Origin: Foliimonas ilicis | GTDB lineage: Bacteria; Pseudomonadota; Alphaproteobacteria; Rhizobiales; Rhizobiaceae | Direction of reading: 5' to 3' | DNA: 64,000 nucleotides | Assembly: GCF_039939195.1 (NCBI RefSeq) | Contig: NZ_JBDUUH010000012.1 | Coordinates: forward strand, 62,001-126,000 | In this document: piece by piece, positions 8,431 to 17,380 of the stretch | Layout: each line of letters begins with the position of its first letter | Position numbering within the stretch: the stretch's first letter is position 1 | Notes under the pieces: generated by a model | Databases searched by the model: none | Told to the model about the DNA's origin: nothing | What the model saw: only the letters and a program-made list of their open reading frames with translations | Position numbers and translations under genes: made by a program

Positions 8431-8451
8431 TTCTCATCAAATACCGATGAT

Positions 8452-8769
8452 CTATTTTGCGTCTTTGATCGTCTCGCAGAACGAGTCGCGCGGAGAAGTC
8501 ACATTTGCGCACTCTTCCTTGATCTTGGCCTGATCTTCAGCGGCCATCTTGCCGTACATGCCCATGACTTCTTCCTTCGAACGAAGCGTTTTCATGCTTT
8601 CGTCCGTGTAGAATGGCGACATCACGGTCGGGTTATCCATTATGCCGCCCATTGAGCTGTTGGTGCCCTGAGCACTGCTACCTGGATCGTTGCTCTCTGC
8701 CTGAGCAAATGCAGCGCCGGTGCTGATTGCGAAAGCCATTGCGGCAACCGAAAGCAATTTCATTTTCAT
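8452..8769 (-). CDS. Small secreted protein of unknown function
   Basis: The protein has 105 residues. The start at 8769 is fixed by GGAGG seven bases upstream. Residues 1-22 are a signal peptide (MKMKLLSVAAMAFAIS ... AFA). The mature part is Ser/Asn/Gly-rich and then has a helical segment DESMKTLRSKEEVMGMYGKM followed by two cysteines near the end (EECANVTSPRDSFCETI), likely a disulfide in the periplasm. I do not recognise a named family. It is monocistronic with its own terminator. Confidence 0.72.
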   Translation of the reverse strand: MKMKLLSVAAMAFAISTGAAFAQAESNDPGSSAQGTNSSMGGIMDNPTVMSPFYTDESMKTLRSKEEVMGMYGKMAAEDQAKIKEECANVTSPRDSFCETIKDAK

Positions 8770-8908
8770 GATAAATCCTCCTTCAAATCTGCCGAGTATT
8801 TCGAAATCGGCAATCACAGGAAGAACGAGGATGCTCGTCTAAAAGTTCCAGCCATCACAGCAAGTTATTCCGTAATGCAAAACAACGGCAGTATCGGCTT
8901 TCTTCTTT

Positions 8909-9304
8909 CTAGCCTTCGGATGGCACGGGTTTGGGCTTTCCGTCCTTGTCCAGCGCGACCATCACGAAATCGGCATCTGTCACCTTTTCCATGAGGTCCG
9001 ACAGATAACGCTGCGCCCACGCTTCGACCTTCAGCGTCATCGATGTGCGCCCCACGCGATTGACATGCGTATAGATGCACAGCGTGTCGCCAATCTTCAT
9101 TGGCTTGGCGAAGGACATCTCCTTCACCGCCGCCGTCACCACGCGACCCTTGGCGCGTTCGGCAGCGCGGATGCCGCAGGCAAGATCCATCTGCGCCATC
9201 ACCCAGCCACCGAAAATATCGCCCGCCGCATTGGCGTCCGAAGGCATGGCCAGCGTGCGCAACGTCAATTCGCCGTTCGGACTGCCTTCCGCGTATTGAA
9301 CCAT
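8909..9304 (-). CDS. Acyl-CoA thioesterase, YciA-like hotdog fold
   Basis: The protein has 131 residues with a single hotdog domain. The motif NAAGDIFGGWVMAQMD (about residues 24-39) is the signature of YciA/acyl-CoA hydrolase proteins, with the Asp at its end as the presumed catalytic residue. VNRVGRTSMTLKVEAWAQR follows, with the conserved R.S....V.V. Such enzymes hydrolyse a range of acyl-CoAs in the cytoplasm. The start at 9304 has GAGGAA seven bases upstream; a longer in-frame extension to 9496 is arginine-rich and unlike the family. It is divergent from the GMC oxidoreductase gene. Confidence 0.87.
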   Translation of the reverse strand: MVQYAEGSPNGELTLRTLAMPSDANAAGDIFGGWVMAQMDLACGIRAAERAKGRVVTAAVKEMSFAKPMKIGDTLCIYTHVNRVGRTSMTLKVEAWAQRYLSDLMEKVTDADFVMVALDKDGKPKPVPSEG

Positions 9305-9494
9305 GATCGCTTCCTCGTTTCTCGCTCGACAATCGCCCGCCCTCGCGCCCTTCGCAAGCGCGGCACCTGCAATCCACAGATTGTCCGTCGCTTTTTTCAC
9401 AAGCCATGCCGGATGACAGGATGCGCAAATCGAACGCCCGGCGATACGCTTGAATCGAAATCTGAACTCCTTCGTCAGGCGCTTTCCATTACAC

Positions 9495-11114
9495 ATGCAA
9501 ACCTATGATTTCATTATTGTCGGCTCGGGCTCAGCCGGATCGGTAGTGGCCGAGCGCCTCTCCGCCAGCGGACGCTATACCGTGCTGGTTCTGGAAGCTG
9601 GCGGCACCGACCGCCGCTTTTATGTCCAGATGCCGCTCGGCTATGGCAAGACCTTCTTCGACCCGAAAGTGAATTGGAACTACCGAACGGAGCCCGACCC
9701 CGGCTTTGCCGGAAATGCCGATCATTGGCCACGCGGCAAGCTGCTTGGGGGCTCAAGCTCCATCAACGCGATGGTCTGGATAAGAGGCCAGCGCGAGGAC
9801 TATGACGCATGGGCGGCAGCCGGAAATCCCGGCTGGAGCTATGACGACATTCTCCCCCTCTTCAAGTCGCTGGAAGACAATGAGGCTGGCGCCGATGAAT
9901 GTCGCGGCAAGGGCGGGCCGATCCACATCACCGACAACCGCCAGCGCTGCCATCCGCTTACCGATCGTTTCCTGAAGGCTGGACAGCAGGCAGGCCTCGC
10001 GCTCAATCAGAATTTCAACGGCGCGACGCAGGAAGGTGTGGGCATCTATCAGCTCACCACGAAAAACGGCAGGCGCATGTCGGCCGCGCGCGCATTCCTT
10101 CGCCCGGCCATGAAGCGCACGAATGTCCGCGTCGAAACCAATGCTCTGGCAACGAAAATCCTCTTCGAAGGCACACGCGCCATCGGCATCGAATATGTTC
10201 AGAACGGCAGGACCATAAAGGCGCGCGCGGGCCGCGAATTAATCCTCTCCTGCGGATCGATCAACACGCCGCAATTGCTGCAACTGTCGGGCGTCGGCCC
10301 ATCGGCGCTCCTGTCCGGCCTCGGCATATCCGTGCACCACGCAAACGAAAATGTCGGCGACCATCTCCAAGACCATCAGGGCATCAACTACACATGGCGC
10401 GGCAGGCAGCGCACGCTGAACCAGATCCTGCGCCCATGGTGGGGCAAGGCGCTCGTCGGCGCACAATATCTGCTGATGCGCAGCGGTCCCCTGTCCATGA
10501 GCATGAACCAGGGCGGCGGCTTCTTCCGCACCGATCCGGCGCAAAAGCGGCCCAACATGCAACTCTATTTTCAAGCCTTTTCGACCGTCCTGCCAAGAGT
10601 CGGCGAACGCCCTATTCTGACGCCCGACCCATGGCCGGGCTTTTCCATAGGCCTGTCAAACTGCCGCCCATCGAGCCGCGGCTCGATCATGATCCGCTCG
10701 GCAAACCCGCATGAATATCCAATCATCCGCCCCAACGCCTTTTCAACGGACAATGATGTCTCGGAGATGCTCGACGCGGTGAAATTCCTGCGTAGGATAG
10801 CGTCCATGCCGGCAATCGCTGAAATCATCGAGGAGGAAGTACTGCCCGGCGCGGCCTGCATCGGCGACGAAGCGCTGATCGACGATTTCCGCCGCCGCAG
10901 CGGCACGGTCTATCACCCCGTCTCGACCTGCCGCATGGGGCCTGATCCGCAAAATTCCGTGGTCGATCCGCGCCTGCGCGTCCACGGCATACAAAACCTT
11001 CGTATCATCGACGCCTCGATCTTCCCCGACAACATCACCGGCAACACCAACGCCGCCGCAATCCTCACCGGCGCAAAGGGCGCTGCCATGGTGCTGGAGG
11101 ATAGCGTTGGATAG
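9495..11114 (+). CDS. GMC-family FAD-dependent oxidoreductase (choline dehydrogenase-like)
   Basis: The protein has 539 residues. The N-terminal FAD Rossmann motif FIIVGSGSAGSVVAERLS is followed by the GMC signature WPRGKLLGGSSSINAMVWIR and later SCGSINTPQLLQLSGVG. The C-terminal part has VYHPVSTCRMG, with the presumed catalytic His, and IDASIFPDNITGNTNAA, with the partner Asn. Members oxidise alcohols such as choline, aryl alcohols or sugars; the substrate is not assignable here. I chose ATG 9495 (MQTYDF), which places the FAD motif at residue 5; an upstream ATG adds a non-conserved leader. The next gene, an enolase-superfamily dehydratase, lies after a palindrome, so the two may form a small catabolic unit. 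Confidence 0.87.
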   Translation: MQTYDFIIVGSGSAGSVVAERLSASGRYTVLVLEAGGTDRRFYVQMPLGYGKTFFDPKVNWNYRTEPDPGFAGNADHWPRGKLLGGSSSINAMVWIRGQREDYDAWAAAGNPGWSYDDILPLFKSLEDNEAGADECRGKGGPIHITDNRQRCHPLTDRFLKAGQQAGLALNQNFNGATQEGVGIYQLTTKNGRRMSAARAFLRPAMKRTNVRVETNALATKILFEGTRAIGIEYVQNGRTIKARAGRELILSCGSINTPQLLQLSGVGPSALLSGLGISVHHANENVGDHLQDHQGINYTWRGRQRTLNQILRPWWGKALVGAQYLLMRSGPLSMSMNQGGGFFRTDPAQKRPNMQLYFQAFSTVLPRVGERPILTPDPWPGFSIGLSNCRPSSRGSIMIRSANPHEYPIIRPNAFSTDNDVSEMLDAVKFLRRIASMPAIAEIIEEEVLPGAACIGDEALIDDFRRRSGTVYHPVSTCRMGPDPQNSVVDPRLRVHGIQNLRIIDASIFPDNITGNTNAAAILTGAKGAAMVLEDSVG

Positions 11115-11122
11115 CGCTTTGC

Positions 11123-11250
11123 CGCCCCTCATCCGCCTGCCGGCACCTTCTCCCCGTTTGCGGGGAGACGGAAGTTGTTTGCAACGTTTCCGCTTGTCCC
11201 TTCTCCCCATTCTCTACGGGGAGAAGGTGCCGGCAGGCGGATGAGGGGCG
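11123..11250. repeat. Palindrome with perfect 34-base arms (CTTCTCCCC family)
   Basis: The arms at 11123-11156 and 11217-11250 are perfect inverted copies of 34 bases. They begin CGCCCCTCATCCGCCTGCCG and end with the CACCTTCTCCCCG motif shared with the element at 2116-2273. The 60-base centre holds a further CGGGGAGA hairpin partner next to the left arm. It lies 8 bases after the GMC gene stop and 33 bases ahead of the next start. Confidence 0.92.
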
Positions 11251-11283
11251 ACGCAACTAGATGCCAAGACCAAGGAGAGCCCG

Positions 11284-12495
11284 ATGAAAATCACCGACGT
11301 AAAAACCTTCGTGGTCGGCAATCCCCCTCCCGGCATCGGCGGGCGCTATTTCATCTTCGTCAAGCTCATCACCGACTCCAATATCGTCGGCTATGGCGAG
11401 GCGTATAACGCGACCTTCGGCCCGCACGTCACCGCCCGCATGATCGAAGATCTTGCCGAGCGCTATCTCCTTGGACGCGATCCGCACGACATTGAAACCT
11501 TCTTCCGCCGCGCCTATTCGTCGGGCTTTTCGCAGCGCCCGGACATTTCCGTTATGGGATGTTTTTCAGCGCTCGAAATCGCCTGTTGGGACATTATCGG
11601 CAAGGAGGCAGACAAGCCCATCTACAAGCTTCTCGGCGGACAGGTGCATGAGCGTCTGCGCACCTACACCTATCTTTACCCTGAAACCGGCAGTGCCGTT
11701 CCCGCCGAGGCCGAGCCGGAAAACGTCTACAACACACCCGAACTCGCCGCCGAATGCGCCCTCTCCTATGTACGCCAGGGCTTCAACGCGGTGAAGCTCG
11801 ACCCTGCCGGGCCATACACAATCCATGACGGCCACCAGCCGCGCCTGTACGACATCGACCTCGCGACGCGCATGATGAAGGCGATCCGCGAGGCGGTCGG
11901 CAACAAGGCGGACATTCTGTTCGGCACGCATGGCCAGTTCACCGCGTCTGGCGCCTTGCGCATGGCCCGCGCCATCGAACCTTACGACCCGCTCTGGTTC
12001 GAGGAACCGGTGCCGCCGGATATGCCCGAAGTCATGGCGCAGGTCGCGCGCGGCACATCAATTCCAATCGCCACCGGCGAGCGCCTGACCACGAAATTCG
12101 AATTCGCGCGCATCATCGAGCAGCGCGCAGCCGCCATTCTCCAGCCTGACCTCGGCCGCTCCGGCGGCTTGCTTGAAACGAAGAAGATCGCGGCAATGGC
12201 CGAGGCCTATCACATCCAGATCGCCCCGCATTGCTATTGCGGACCGATCGTCGGCGCCGCCAACATCCAGCTCGCCACGACCCTGCCGAACTTCCTCATT
12301 CTGGAATCGCTCAAGCAGTGGGGTGGCTTCCACGAAAAGCTGCTGAACCGGAAAATCGAATGGGAAGATGGCTACGTCATACCATCGAAAGAGCCGGGCC
12401 TCGGCGTCGAACTCAACGAAGAAGTATGCGAGACGCACCCCTACAATGGCAGGCAGCTTCACCTCGACATGATGCAGGAAGCGCTGTTTCCCTGA
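11284..12495 (+). CDS. Enolase-superfamily (mandelate racemase/muconate lactonizing type) sugar-acid dehydratase
   Basis: The protein has 403 residues. The N-terminal capping domain spans about 1-125 (GYGEAYNATFG) and the rest is the TIM barrel. Barrel features are NAVKLD (K171), FGTHGQ (214-219), WFEEP (E240/E241), ATGERL (E266) and APHCYCGP (H316). The family abstracts a proton alpha to a carboxylate with Mg2+; the H-type pattern points to acid-sugar dehydratases. The first metal ligand, usually Asp two residues before H216, appears to be Gly214. AAGGAGAG just before the ATG supports the start. Co-direction with the GMC gene suggests sugar or sugar-acid catabolism. Confidence 0.83.
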   Translation: MKITDVKTFVVGNPPPGIGGRYFIFVKLITDSNIVGYGEAYNATFGPHVTARMIEDLAERYLLGRDPHDIETFFRRAYSSGFSQRPDISVMGCFSALEIACWDIIGKEADKPIYKLLGGQVHERLRTYTYLYPETGSAVPAEAEPENVYNTPELAAECALSYVRQGFNAVKLDPAGPYTIHDGHQPRLYDIDLATRMMKAIREAVGNKADILFGTHGQFTASGALRMARAIEPYDPLWFEEPVPPDMPEVMAQVARGTSIPIATGERLTTKFEFARIIEQRAAAILQPDLGRSGGLLETKKIAAMAEAYHIQIAPHCYCGPIVGAANIQLATTLPNFLILESLKQWGGFHEKLLNRKIEWEDGYVIPSKEPGLGVELNEEVCETHPYNGRQLHLDMMQEALFP

Positions 12496-12609
12496 TCAAG
12501 AAAAAGCGCTTCGAATCATACAGTTGAAAGACAGCGCGGAATCATTCTGAAAACCGCATGATTCAACGCTTGAGCCTTCATTTTTTTAGATAGAAACGCT
12601 GGCGGGACA

Positions 12610-12774
12610 GCGCCCCCCTCTGTCCTACCGGACATCTCCCCCACAGGTGGGGAGATTGGCTGACACAACTCTCCGCCTCTTCATTCTGCAACTTCAGCGA
12701 TTGGTGCCGTGCTTAAATGATAGAGTAATCTCCCCACCCGTGGGGGAGATGTCCGGCAGGACAGAGGGGGGCGC
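12610..12774. repeat. Long palindromic element, type C, copy 1
   Basis: Arms of about 57 bases pair: the left begins GCGCCCCCCTCTGTCC and runs to GGGGAGATT, and the right is its inverse ending GGGGGGCGC. The core between the arms starts GGCTGACACAACTCTCC. The flanks belong to the element too: CTTCATTTTTTTA...CGCTGGCGGGACAG on the left and CCTCGTGATTCC on the right. It occupies the 307-base gap between convergent genes; nothing else is seen there. Related copies are at 20540, 46121 and 52708, and a half copy lies inside uvrB. Confidence 0.9.
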
Positions 12775-12802
12775 CTCGTGATTCCGTCAAATAGGAAAGG
12801 CA

Positions 12803-14128
12803 CTACTCGGCAGGCACCACGCGCCAGATCTTGTTGCCGACATCATCAGCCACCAAAAGCGCGCCCTTTGAATCGATAACGACACCGACAGGACGGCCCT
12901 GCGCCTCCTCCTTGTCGTTCAGAAACCCGGTCAAAATATCCTGCGGCGCACCCGAAGGTTTGCCATCGACAAACGGCACGAAGATCACCTTGTAGCCGCT
13001 GCGCGGCCTGCGGTTCCACGAACCATGCTGCCCGACGAAAACGCCATCGGCATAATCCGGCCCGAACAGATCGCCCGTGTTGAATGCCAGGCCAAGCGAG
13101 GCTGTATGAGTACCCAGAGCATAGTCCGGCGCAATAGCCTTCTCCACCAGATCGGGCCTTGGCGGCTGCGGGCGCTTGTCGATATTCTGACCGAAATAGC
13201 TGTATGGCCAGCCATAGAACGCACCCTCTTTCACCGAAGTCATATAATCCGGCACCAGATCGCTACCGATCTCGTCGCGCTCGTTCACCGCGACCCAAAG
13301 CTCGCCATTGGCCGGGTTCCAGGTCAGGCCGTTCGGGTTGCGCAGGCCGGATGCGAACAGCGTCAGCGACTTCGCTGCCGGATCGATGCGCAACACAGCG
13401 GCGCGGTTTTCCTCTGCCTCCATGCCGTTCTCGCCGACATTGCTGTTGGAACCAGCCGTCGCATAGAGCGTGCTGCCATCCGGGCTGGCGATAAGATCCT
13501 TCGTCCAATGATGGTTGATCGGCCCGCCGGGCAGATCAACGATTTTCTCGCCCTGCGCGGTGATGCTGGTTGCGCCTTCCTCATAAGGAAACGCCATCAC
13601 CGCATCGGTGTTCGCGACGTAAAACGTATTGCCCACCAGCGCCATGCCGAAGGGCGAGTTCAGGCCTTCGAGAAAAGGCACCTTCATCTCGGCAACGCCA
13701 TCGCCATCCGCATCGCGCAGCAGCGAAATTCGATTGGCGGTTTTCGCTCCGGCACCGGATCTACCCATCACCAGACCCATGACGAGCGCGCGCGGGCTAA
13801 AACCTGACTCTTCCTTGGCAGGCTTGTTGGTCTCCGCAACCAGCACGTCGCCATTCGGCAGAACATGCATCCAGCGCGGATGGTCGAGTTCACCTGCGAA
13901 CTCGTTCACAGTCAAGCCTTCAGCCGCCACCGGCTTGGCGCCTTGCGGCCAGGAATTCGCCTTGGCGATGTTCACCGTGGGGATCAGCGTCGGGTTGGGC
14001 TGCGGCAGTGTCGGGCTTGGCCCGAATGTCTGTTCTTCCGGTAGGCTCGATTTCTCATATGAGAAGTAAAAGACGCCGCCCAGCGCGAGCGCCACGACGA
14101 CAACCAAAGCAACGACGAATTTTATCAT
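12803..14128 (-). CDS. Sorbosone dehydrogenase / PQQ-type sugar dehydrogenase family protein, membrane-anchored or secreted
   Basis: The protein has 441 residues. An N-terminal hydrophobic segment (residues 3-22) is an uncleaved anchor or signal, followed by a Pro-rich linker. The remainder is a six-bladed beta-propeller of the soluble glucose/sorbosone dehydrogenase type: LDHPRWMHVLPNGDVLVAET, LNSPFGMALVGNTFYVANTD, HHWTKDLIASPDGSTLYAT, GLRNPNGLTWNPANGELWV and a final GRPVGVVIDSKGALLVADD. These blades carry the calcium and PQQ pocket in characterised members, though many homologues have no tested activity. It acts in the periplasm. It is immediately followed by the palindrome at 12610-12774. 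Confidence 0.85.
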   Translation of the reverse strand: MIKFVVALVVVVALALGGVFYFSYEKSSLPEEQTFGPSPTLPQPNPTLIPTVNIAKANSWPQGAKPVAAEGLTVNEFAGELDHPRWMHVLPNGDVLVAETNKPAKEESGFSPRALVMGLVMGRSGAGAKTANRISLLRDADGDGVAEMKVPFLEGLNSPFGMALVGNTFYVANTDAVMAFPYEEGATSITAQGEKIVDLPGGPINHHWTKDLIASPDGSTLYATAGSNSNVGENGMEAEENRAAVLRIDPAAKSLTLFASGLRNPNGLTWNPANGELWVAVNERDEIGSDLVPDYMTSVKEGAFYGWPYSYFGQNIDKRPQPPRPDLVEKAIAPDYALGTHTASLGLAFNTGDLFGPDYADGVFVGQHGSWNRRPRSGYKVIFVPFVDGKPSGAPQDILTGFLNDKEEAQGRPVGVVIDSKGALLVADDVGNKIWRVVPAE

Positions 14129-14172
14129 GATCCAAGCTCCCTATCCGCTTAATGCGCGAGAGCGCATCGGGT

Positions 14173-14658
14173 TCACTCCAGACCGCTGAAGGACGGCGAG
14201 TAGTCGATCTGCCCCGTCGAGACCGGCAAAGAGCCGCCCAGCGGCAGCACCATGAAATATTCGCCCGCATAGGGCGTCGAGAACCCAGCGGCGAGATCGG
14301 CGCGGAATCCGAAACGCCCGTAATAGGCAGGGTCGCCCAGCACGAAAATCGCCCGGCTTCCCATCTTTTCGGCGCGATCGATCGCAGCCTTTATAAGCGC
14401 GGCCCCGATGCCTTTTTTCTGAAAATCAGGCTCCACCGCCAATGGCGCAAGTCCAAGGGCGGGAAAAGGTGCAGCCATGGTCGAAAGCATCACATGGCCG
14501 ACGATCCGTGCATTGTCCACCGCGACCAGCGAAACCACGGCTTCGCCTGACTTTCGCAATTGCACGACAAGCTGCGCCTCGGCGGGCTGACCGAACGCCT
14601 GCTCGACCAGCCGATTCACCGCCTCTTCGTCGTCACTGCGCTCGTCACGAATTTCCAT
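14173..14658 (-). CDS. GNAT-family N-acetyltransferase, YhbS-like
   Basis: The protein has 161 residues. It begins MEIRDERSDDEEAVNRLVEQAF. Acetyl-CoA binding is shown by LGLAPLAVEPDFQKKGIGAA with the QKKGIG loop, followed by LIKAAIDRAEKMG, FVLGDPAYYGRFGFRAD and FMVLPL. This layout (GDP.YY.RFGF) is typical of the YhbS group, for which small amine or protein acceptors are proposed. It starts only 7 bases after the stop of the upstream periplasmic protein gene at 14666, so they are probably cotranscribed. The acceptor is unknown. Confidence 0.85.
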   Translation of the reverse strand: MEIRDERSDDEEAVNRLVEQAFGQPAEAQLVVQLRKSGEAVVSLVAVDNARIVGHVMLSTMAAPFPALGLAPLAVEPDFQKKGIGAALIKAAIDRAEKMGSRAIFVLGDPAYYGRFGFRADLAAGFSTPYAGEYFMVLPLGGSLPVSTGQIDYSPSFSGLE

Positions 14659-14665
14659 CGCTTCA

Positions 14666-15286
14666 CTATTCCTTGATTGTCAGGCTGTCCCAGAACCGGT
14701 CGATGATCTTGCCGTCTTCATCGCGATTATTCTGGTCGATCCGCGTTATCGCGATCAGTCCCTCACTATCCTTGCCGTAGGTGACGATCTCGTAGTCCAC
14801 CGACTCGCTCTTGCTTTTCACTGTCGCAAGAATGCCGGAAAGACTTTCGCCCTGCTTCAATTGCCTTGTCGTCGGCTTCTGCTCGAGTGTAGCGCCTGCT
14901 TGAATGGACTCTTTCGTCAACTGTTGCAGCATCAGCGGCGCCAGCATCGAAGGATCCATACTGGTATATTCCTGCACGATCACCATCGAGCCCAGTGCGG
15001 ATGAGATAAAATACTGCGCGATGTTTTCGCCAAGCTGCGACATCGCAACCGTCATATTTCCCGGATAGACGAACGCGAACTTGTCGCCTTTGAAGGTCGA
15101 GAATTCGTTCCGGCTGATCGATACGGTGGTTTTCTCACCATTCGGAAGCGTGAATTCTTCCGTCTCGCCCGCATCGAGATCGATCGTCTGATCGCCGATC
15201 GTCAATTTGTATGTCTTCAGCTCTTCCGCAACTGCAGGATGTCCCGCAAATGCCAACACCAGAACCAGCAGAACAAGCTTTTTCAT
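14666..15286 (-). CDS. Periplasmic protein of unknown function
   Basis: The protein has 206 residues. A signal peptide (MKKLVLLVLVLAFAGHPAVA) is followed by a mature domain beginning EELKTYKLTIGDQTIDLDAG. The rest alternates predicted beta-strands and one helical stretch (NIAQYFISSALGSMVIVQEY). No catalytic motif was recognised; the periplasmic location is the only supportable statement. I chose MKKLV at 15286 because the signal peptide begins there; the upstream in-frame ATG at 15340 adds 18 residues without signal character. It lies directly upstream of the GNAT gene in the same direction. Confidence 0.7.
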   Translation of the reverse strand: MKKLVLLVLVLAFAGHPAVAEELKTYKLTIGDQTIDLDAGETEEFTLPNGEKTTVSISRNEFSTFKGDKFAFVYPGNMTVAMSQLGENIAQYFISSALGSMVIVQEYTSMDPSMLAPLMLQQLTKESIQAGATLEQKPTTRQLKQGESLSGILATVKSKSESVDYEIVTYGKDSEGLIAITRIDQNNRDEDGKIIDRFWDSLTIKE

Positions 15287-15342
15287 GTGAAGCCCCGTTT
15301 TGATCAGAAACGGATAGCGCGGCTCAAGCCGCATGGCCACAT

Positions 15343-15369
15343 AAAAAGGCCGCCCCGAAGGGCGGCCTT
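15343..15369 (-). terminator. Terminator of the DUF1344 gene
   Basis: On the minus strand AAGGCCGCCC-TTCG-GGGCGGCCTT is followed by a T run (TTTTTAT). The stem is 10 perfect pairs with a stable TTCG tetraloop, 25 bases past the stop codon. Confidence 0.85.
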
Positions 15370-15394
15370 GAATTCGTTTTTCAGATCCTGGGAT

Positions 15395-15637
15395 CTACGA
15401 TGCGGTTTCGACGCCGGTAATCGCGCCGGTTGCATCGTCCACGGAAATCACGATTTTCGTGCCTTCGGTCATAGCGTCGATGGCAACGTTTTCAGGAGCG
15501 ACAAAAGACTGTCCATCCTGAAGAGTAACCGTCCGCGTCGCCGGATCGACACCCTGCACGACGCCCTCTACCGTGGCGGCATAGGCCGCGCCGATGAATG
15601 CGAGGGAAGCGATCGTGGTTGCAAGGATTTTCTTCAT
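15395..15637 (-). CDS. DUF1344 small exported protein
   Basis: The protein has 80 residues. The signal peptide MKKILATTIASLAFIGAAYA is cleaved to leave a 60-residue beta-rich domain: TVEGVVQGVDPATRTVTLQD, SFVAPENV, TEGTKIVISVDDATGAI. This is the DUF1344 pattern, common in Hyphomicrobiales and without known function; the fold looks like a small OB-type barrel, which is inference. It is monocistronic, with a strong terminator behind it. Confidence 0.82.
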   Translation of the reverse strand: MKKILATTIASLAFIGAAYAATVEGVVQGVDPATRTVTLQDGQSFVAPENVAIDAMTEGTKIVISVDDATGAITGVETAS

Positions 15638-15986
15638 TGCGTGTACTCCGGTTTAAATTTGCTCCGTCGAATTCGCTGCTTGGTGGCTCAGCGAGCTCGT
15701 CGGAACACCCCGGACCTAAAACGCGATCGGCCCTTCCCGCAAATCACGAACAATGAAATTATCAAATAAAAACATAGACTTGATTTGAACACATTCGAGC
15801 GTTCCCCGAACGAACGGGCTGTTTCGCGTCATTCTGAAAAAGCCGCGATTGCACGTTTTGCGCGTAGTCTGGCGATTGTGGCTGCTCTTTGCGCCGTCAC
15901 TTCACCGCCAGATTTTCCGGCAGCCCGAAGTCACATCATGGCCGTGAAAAAATCCGCGGCCGAATTTTTATTGGCCGTCGCAGTGC
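15638..15986. other. Gene-free interval
   Basis: This 349-base interval lies between the DUF1344 start and the glycosyltransferase stop. Near 15760 there is an A/T-rich patch (ATTATCAAATAAAAACATAG) that may hold the DUF1344 promoter. No reading frame, strong hairpin or repeat arm was supported. Confidence 0.5.
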
Positions 15987-17108
15987 CTACCAGCGCAGAT
16001 CGGCCGGATCCTTGAAGTAGCGGCGGCCGCGATCCCTGGCGCGTTCCAAGGCATCGAAATAAACCTCATCCATTTTCGGCTGCACGGCTTCGGGTGCAAG
16101 CTTTTCGACGACCATGCGCCGCGCCGCAGCACCCTTTGCCCGCCGCATAGCCTCATCCGCCGCAAGCCGCGAAACCGCGCGACCCATACCGTCCATATCG
16201 CCGATTTCGAACAGGGATGCAGGCGCCAGCAATTCGTCCATATTGCCGACCTTCGTCGACAGCACAGGTATTTCGACAGCCATCGCCTCGACGGGCGCTA
16301 TCGGCGCTTCCTCGCGACGCGACGTGCAGACAAACACATCCATCGCATGAAGCAGCTTCACCGCATCGTTGCGATGACCGGCAAGATGCACGCGCCCTGC
16401 AATGGCCGGATCGGCGAGCATCGCGTTCCAGCCCGGCATCGGCTGCTTGTTCTCGCTCAGATGGCCGATCAGCAGAAGGTCGGCGTCGAGACCTTCTAAA
16501 ACGAGCTTCTTCAGAAGCCGCAGTATATCGACCTGGTTCTTGCGATCCGAGATTTGCCCGATCGATCCCAGTACAAACGCCTCGTTGCGAATGCCGAGTG
16601 TTGCCCGCGCGGCCATGCGCGAGCTTTCTGTGACGGGCGCGATCTGCGAGGCATCGAACAGATTGGACAGAACATACATGCGCTCCGTCGGAACGAGCTT
16701 GCGCAATGTGTAATAATCCGCGGTTTTCTTGTTGAGGCCGATCACGGCATGCGCCGCGCGCCAGGGAAGCTGGAAATGCCTCAAATGCGCGGTCATCACC
16801 GAAGGCACGCCATCGGCGATACGGAAAATCATCAGTGTCTTGTTTGCCGGCGAGCCATGCGCGTGGACGATCGTCCTGCCCCAGTCGCGTATCGCATATC
16901 CGGTCTTGCGCAGATCGCCCGGCTTCATCGAGAACCGCGCCTCGACCATCTTCACACTGCCCGCGAAACTCTGCGCCTGTATCCAGGATTTCGGCCTGTG
17001 CACCAGCATGATCTGATGGCCTGCGCGCAACTGGGCGTCGATGAGTTCTTTCAGGCTGGTCGCGACACCGTTCTGCGATTTGTGGCTTATCAGATGCGCG
17101 ATCTTCAT
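15987..17108 (-). CDS. Glycosyltransferase family 4 (GT-B fold)
   Basis: The protein has 373 residues from the chosen start. The N-terminus MKIAHLISHKSQNGVATSLKE is the first beta-strand and loop of a GT-B donor/acceptor fold. The C-terminal half has LGSIGQISDRKNQVDILRL, HLAGHRNDAVKLLHAMDVFV, and the retaining-transferase motif EEAPIAPVEAMAVEIPVL, with the E.......E nucleotide-sugar site. It is likely cytoplasmic or membrane-peripheral and involved in a surface polysaccharide or LPS core; the sugar is unknown. Upstream in-frame ATGs at 17186 and 17222 are possible starts because no clear ribosome binding site decides. It is divergent from uvrB. Confidence 0.78.
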   Translation of the reverse strand: MKIAHLISHKSQNGVATSLKELIDAQLRAGHQIMLVHRPKSWIQAQSFAGSVKMVEARFSMKPGDLRKTGYAIRDWGRTIVHAHGSPANKTLMIFRIADGVPSVMTAHLRHFQLPWRAAHAVIGLNKKTADYYTLRKLVPTERMYVLSNLFDASQIAPVTESSRMAARATLGIRNEAFVLGSIGQISDRKNQVDILRLLKKLVLEGLDADLLLIGHLSENKQPMPGWNAMLADPAIAGRVHLAGHRNDAVKLLHAMDVFVCTSRREEAPIAPVEAMAVEIPVLSTKVGNMDELLAPASLFEIGDMDGMGRAVSRLAADEAMRRAKGAAARRMVVEKLAPEAVQPKMDEVYFDALERARDRGRRYFKDPADLRW

Positions 17109-17380
17109 CGGACGAAGCGAAAGCGGAAATGCCCTGCTTCGTTCCTCTGGGCGTTTAGCCTGATCTGCAGCCAAATACGCGTTCATAAGAATCGAGTGCC
17201 CTAAACCCTGTACAACCGGCATAATACCCTGCGACAATTTGTTCAAGGCGAACCATCTATCGCACACGAAGTATTGAGGCCGCGCACTCCTGACAGCCTC
17301 CTGTCAGTAATCGCCTTCACAGCGTTGCATGCGCGCTTCCGACCCTTTCCATTTGCCTCGACTTTCCCCATATTCCGGCC

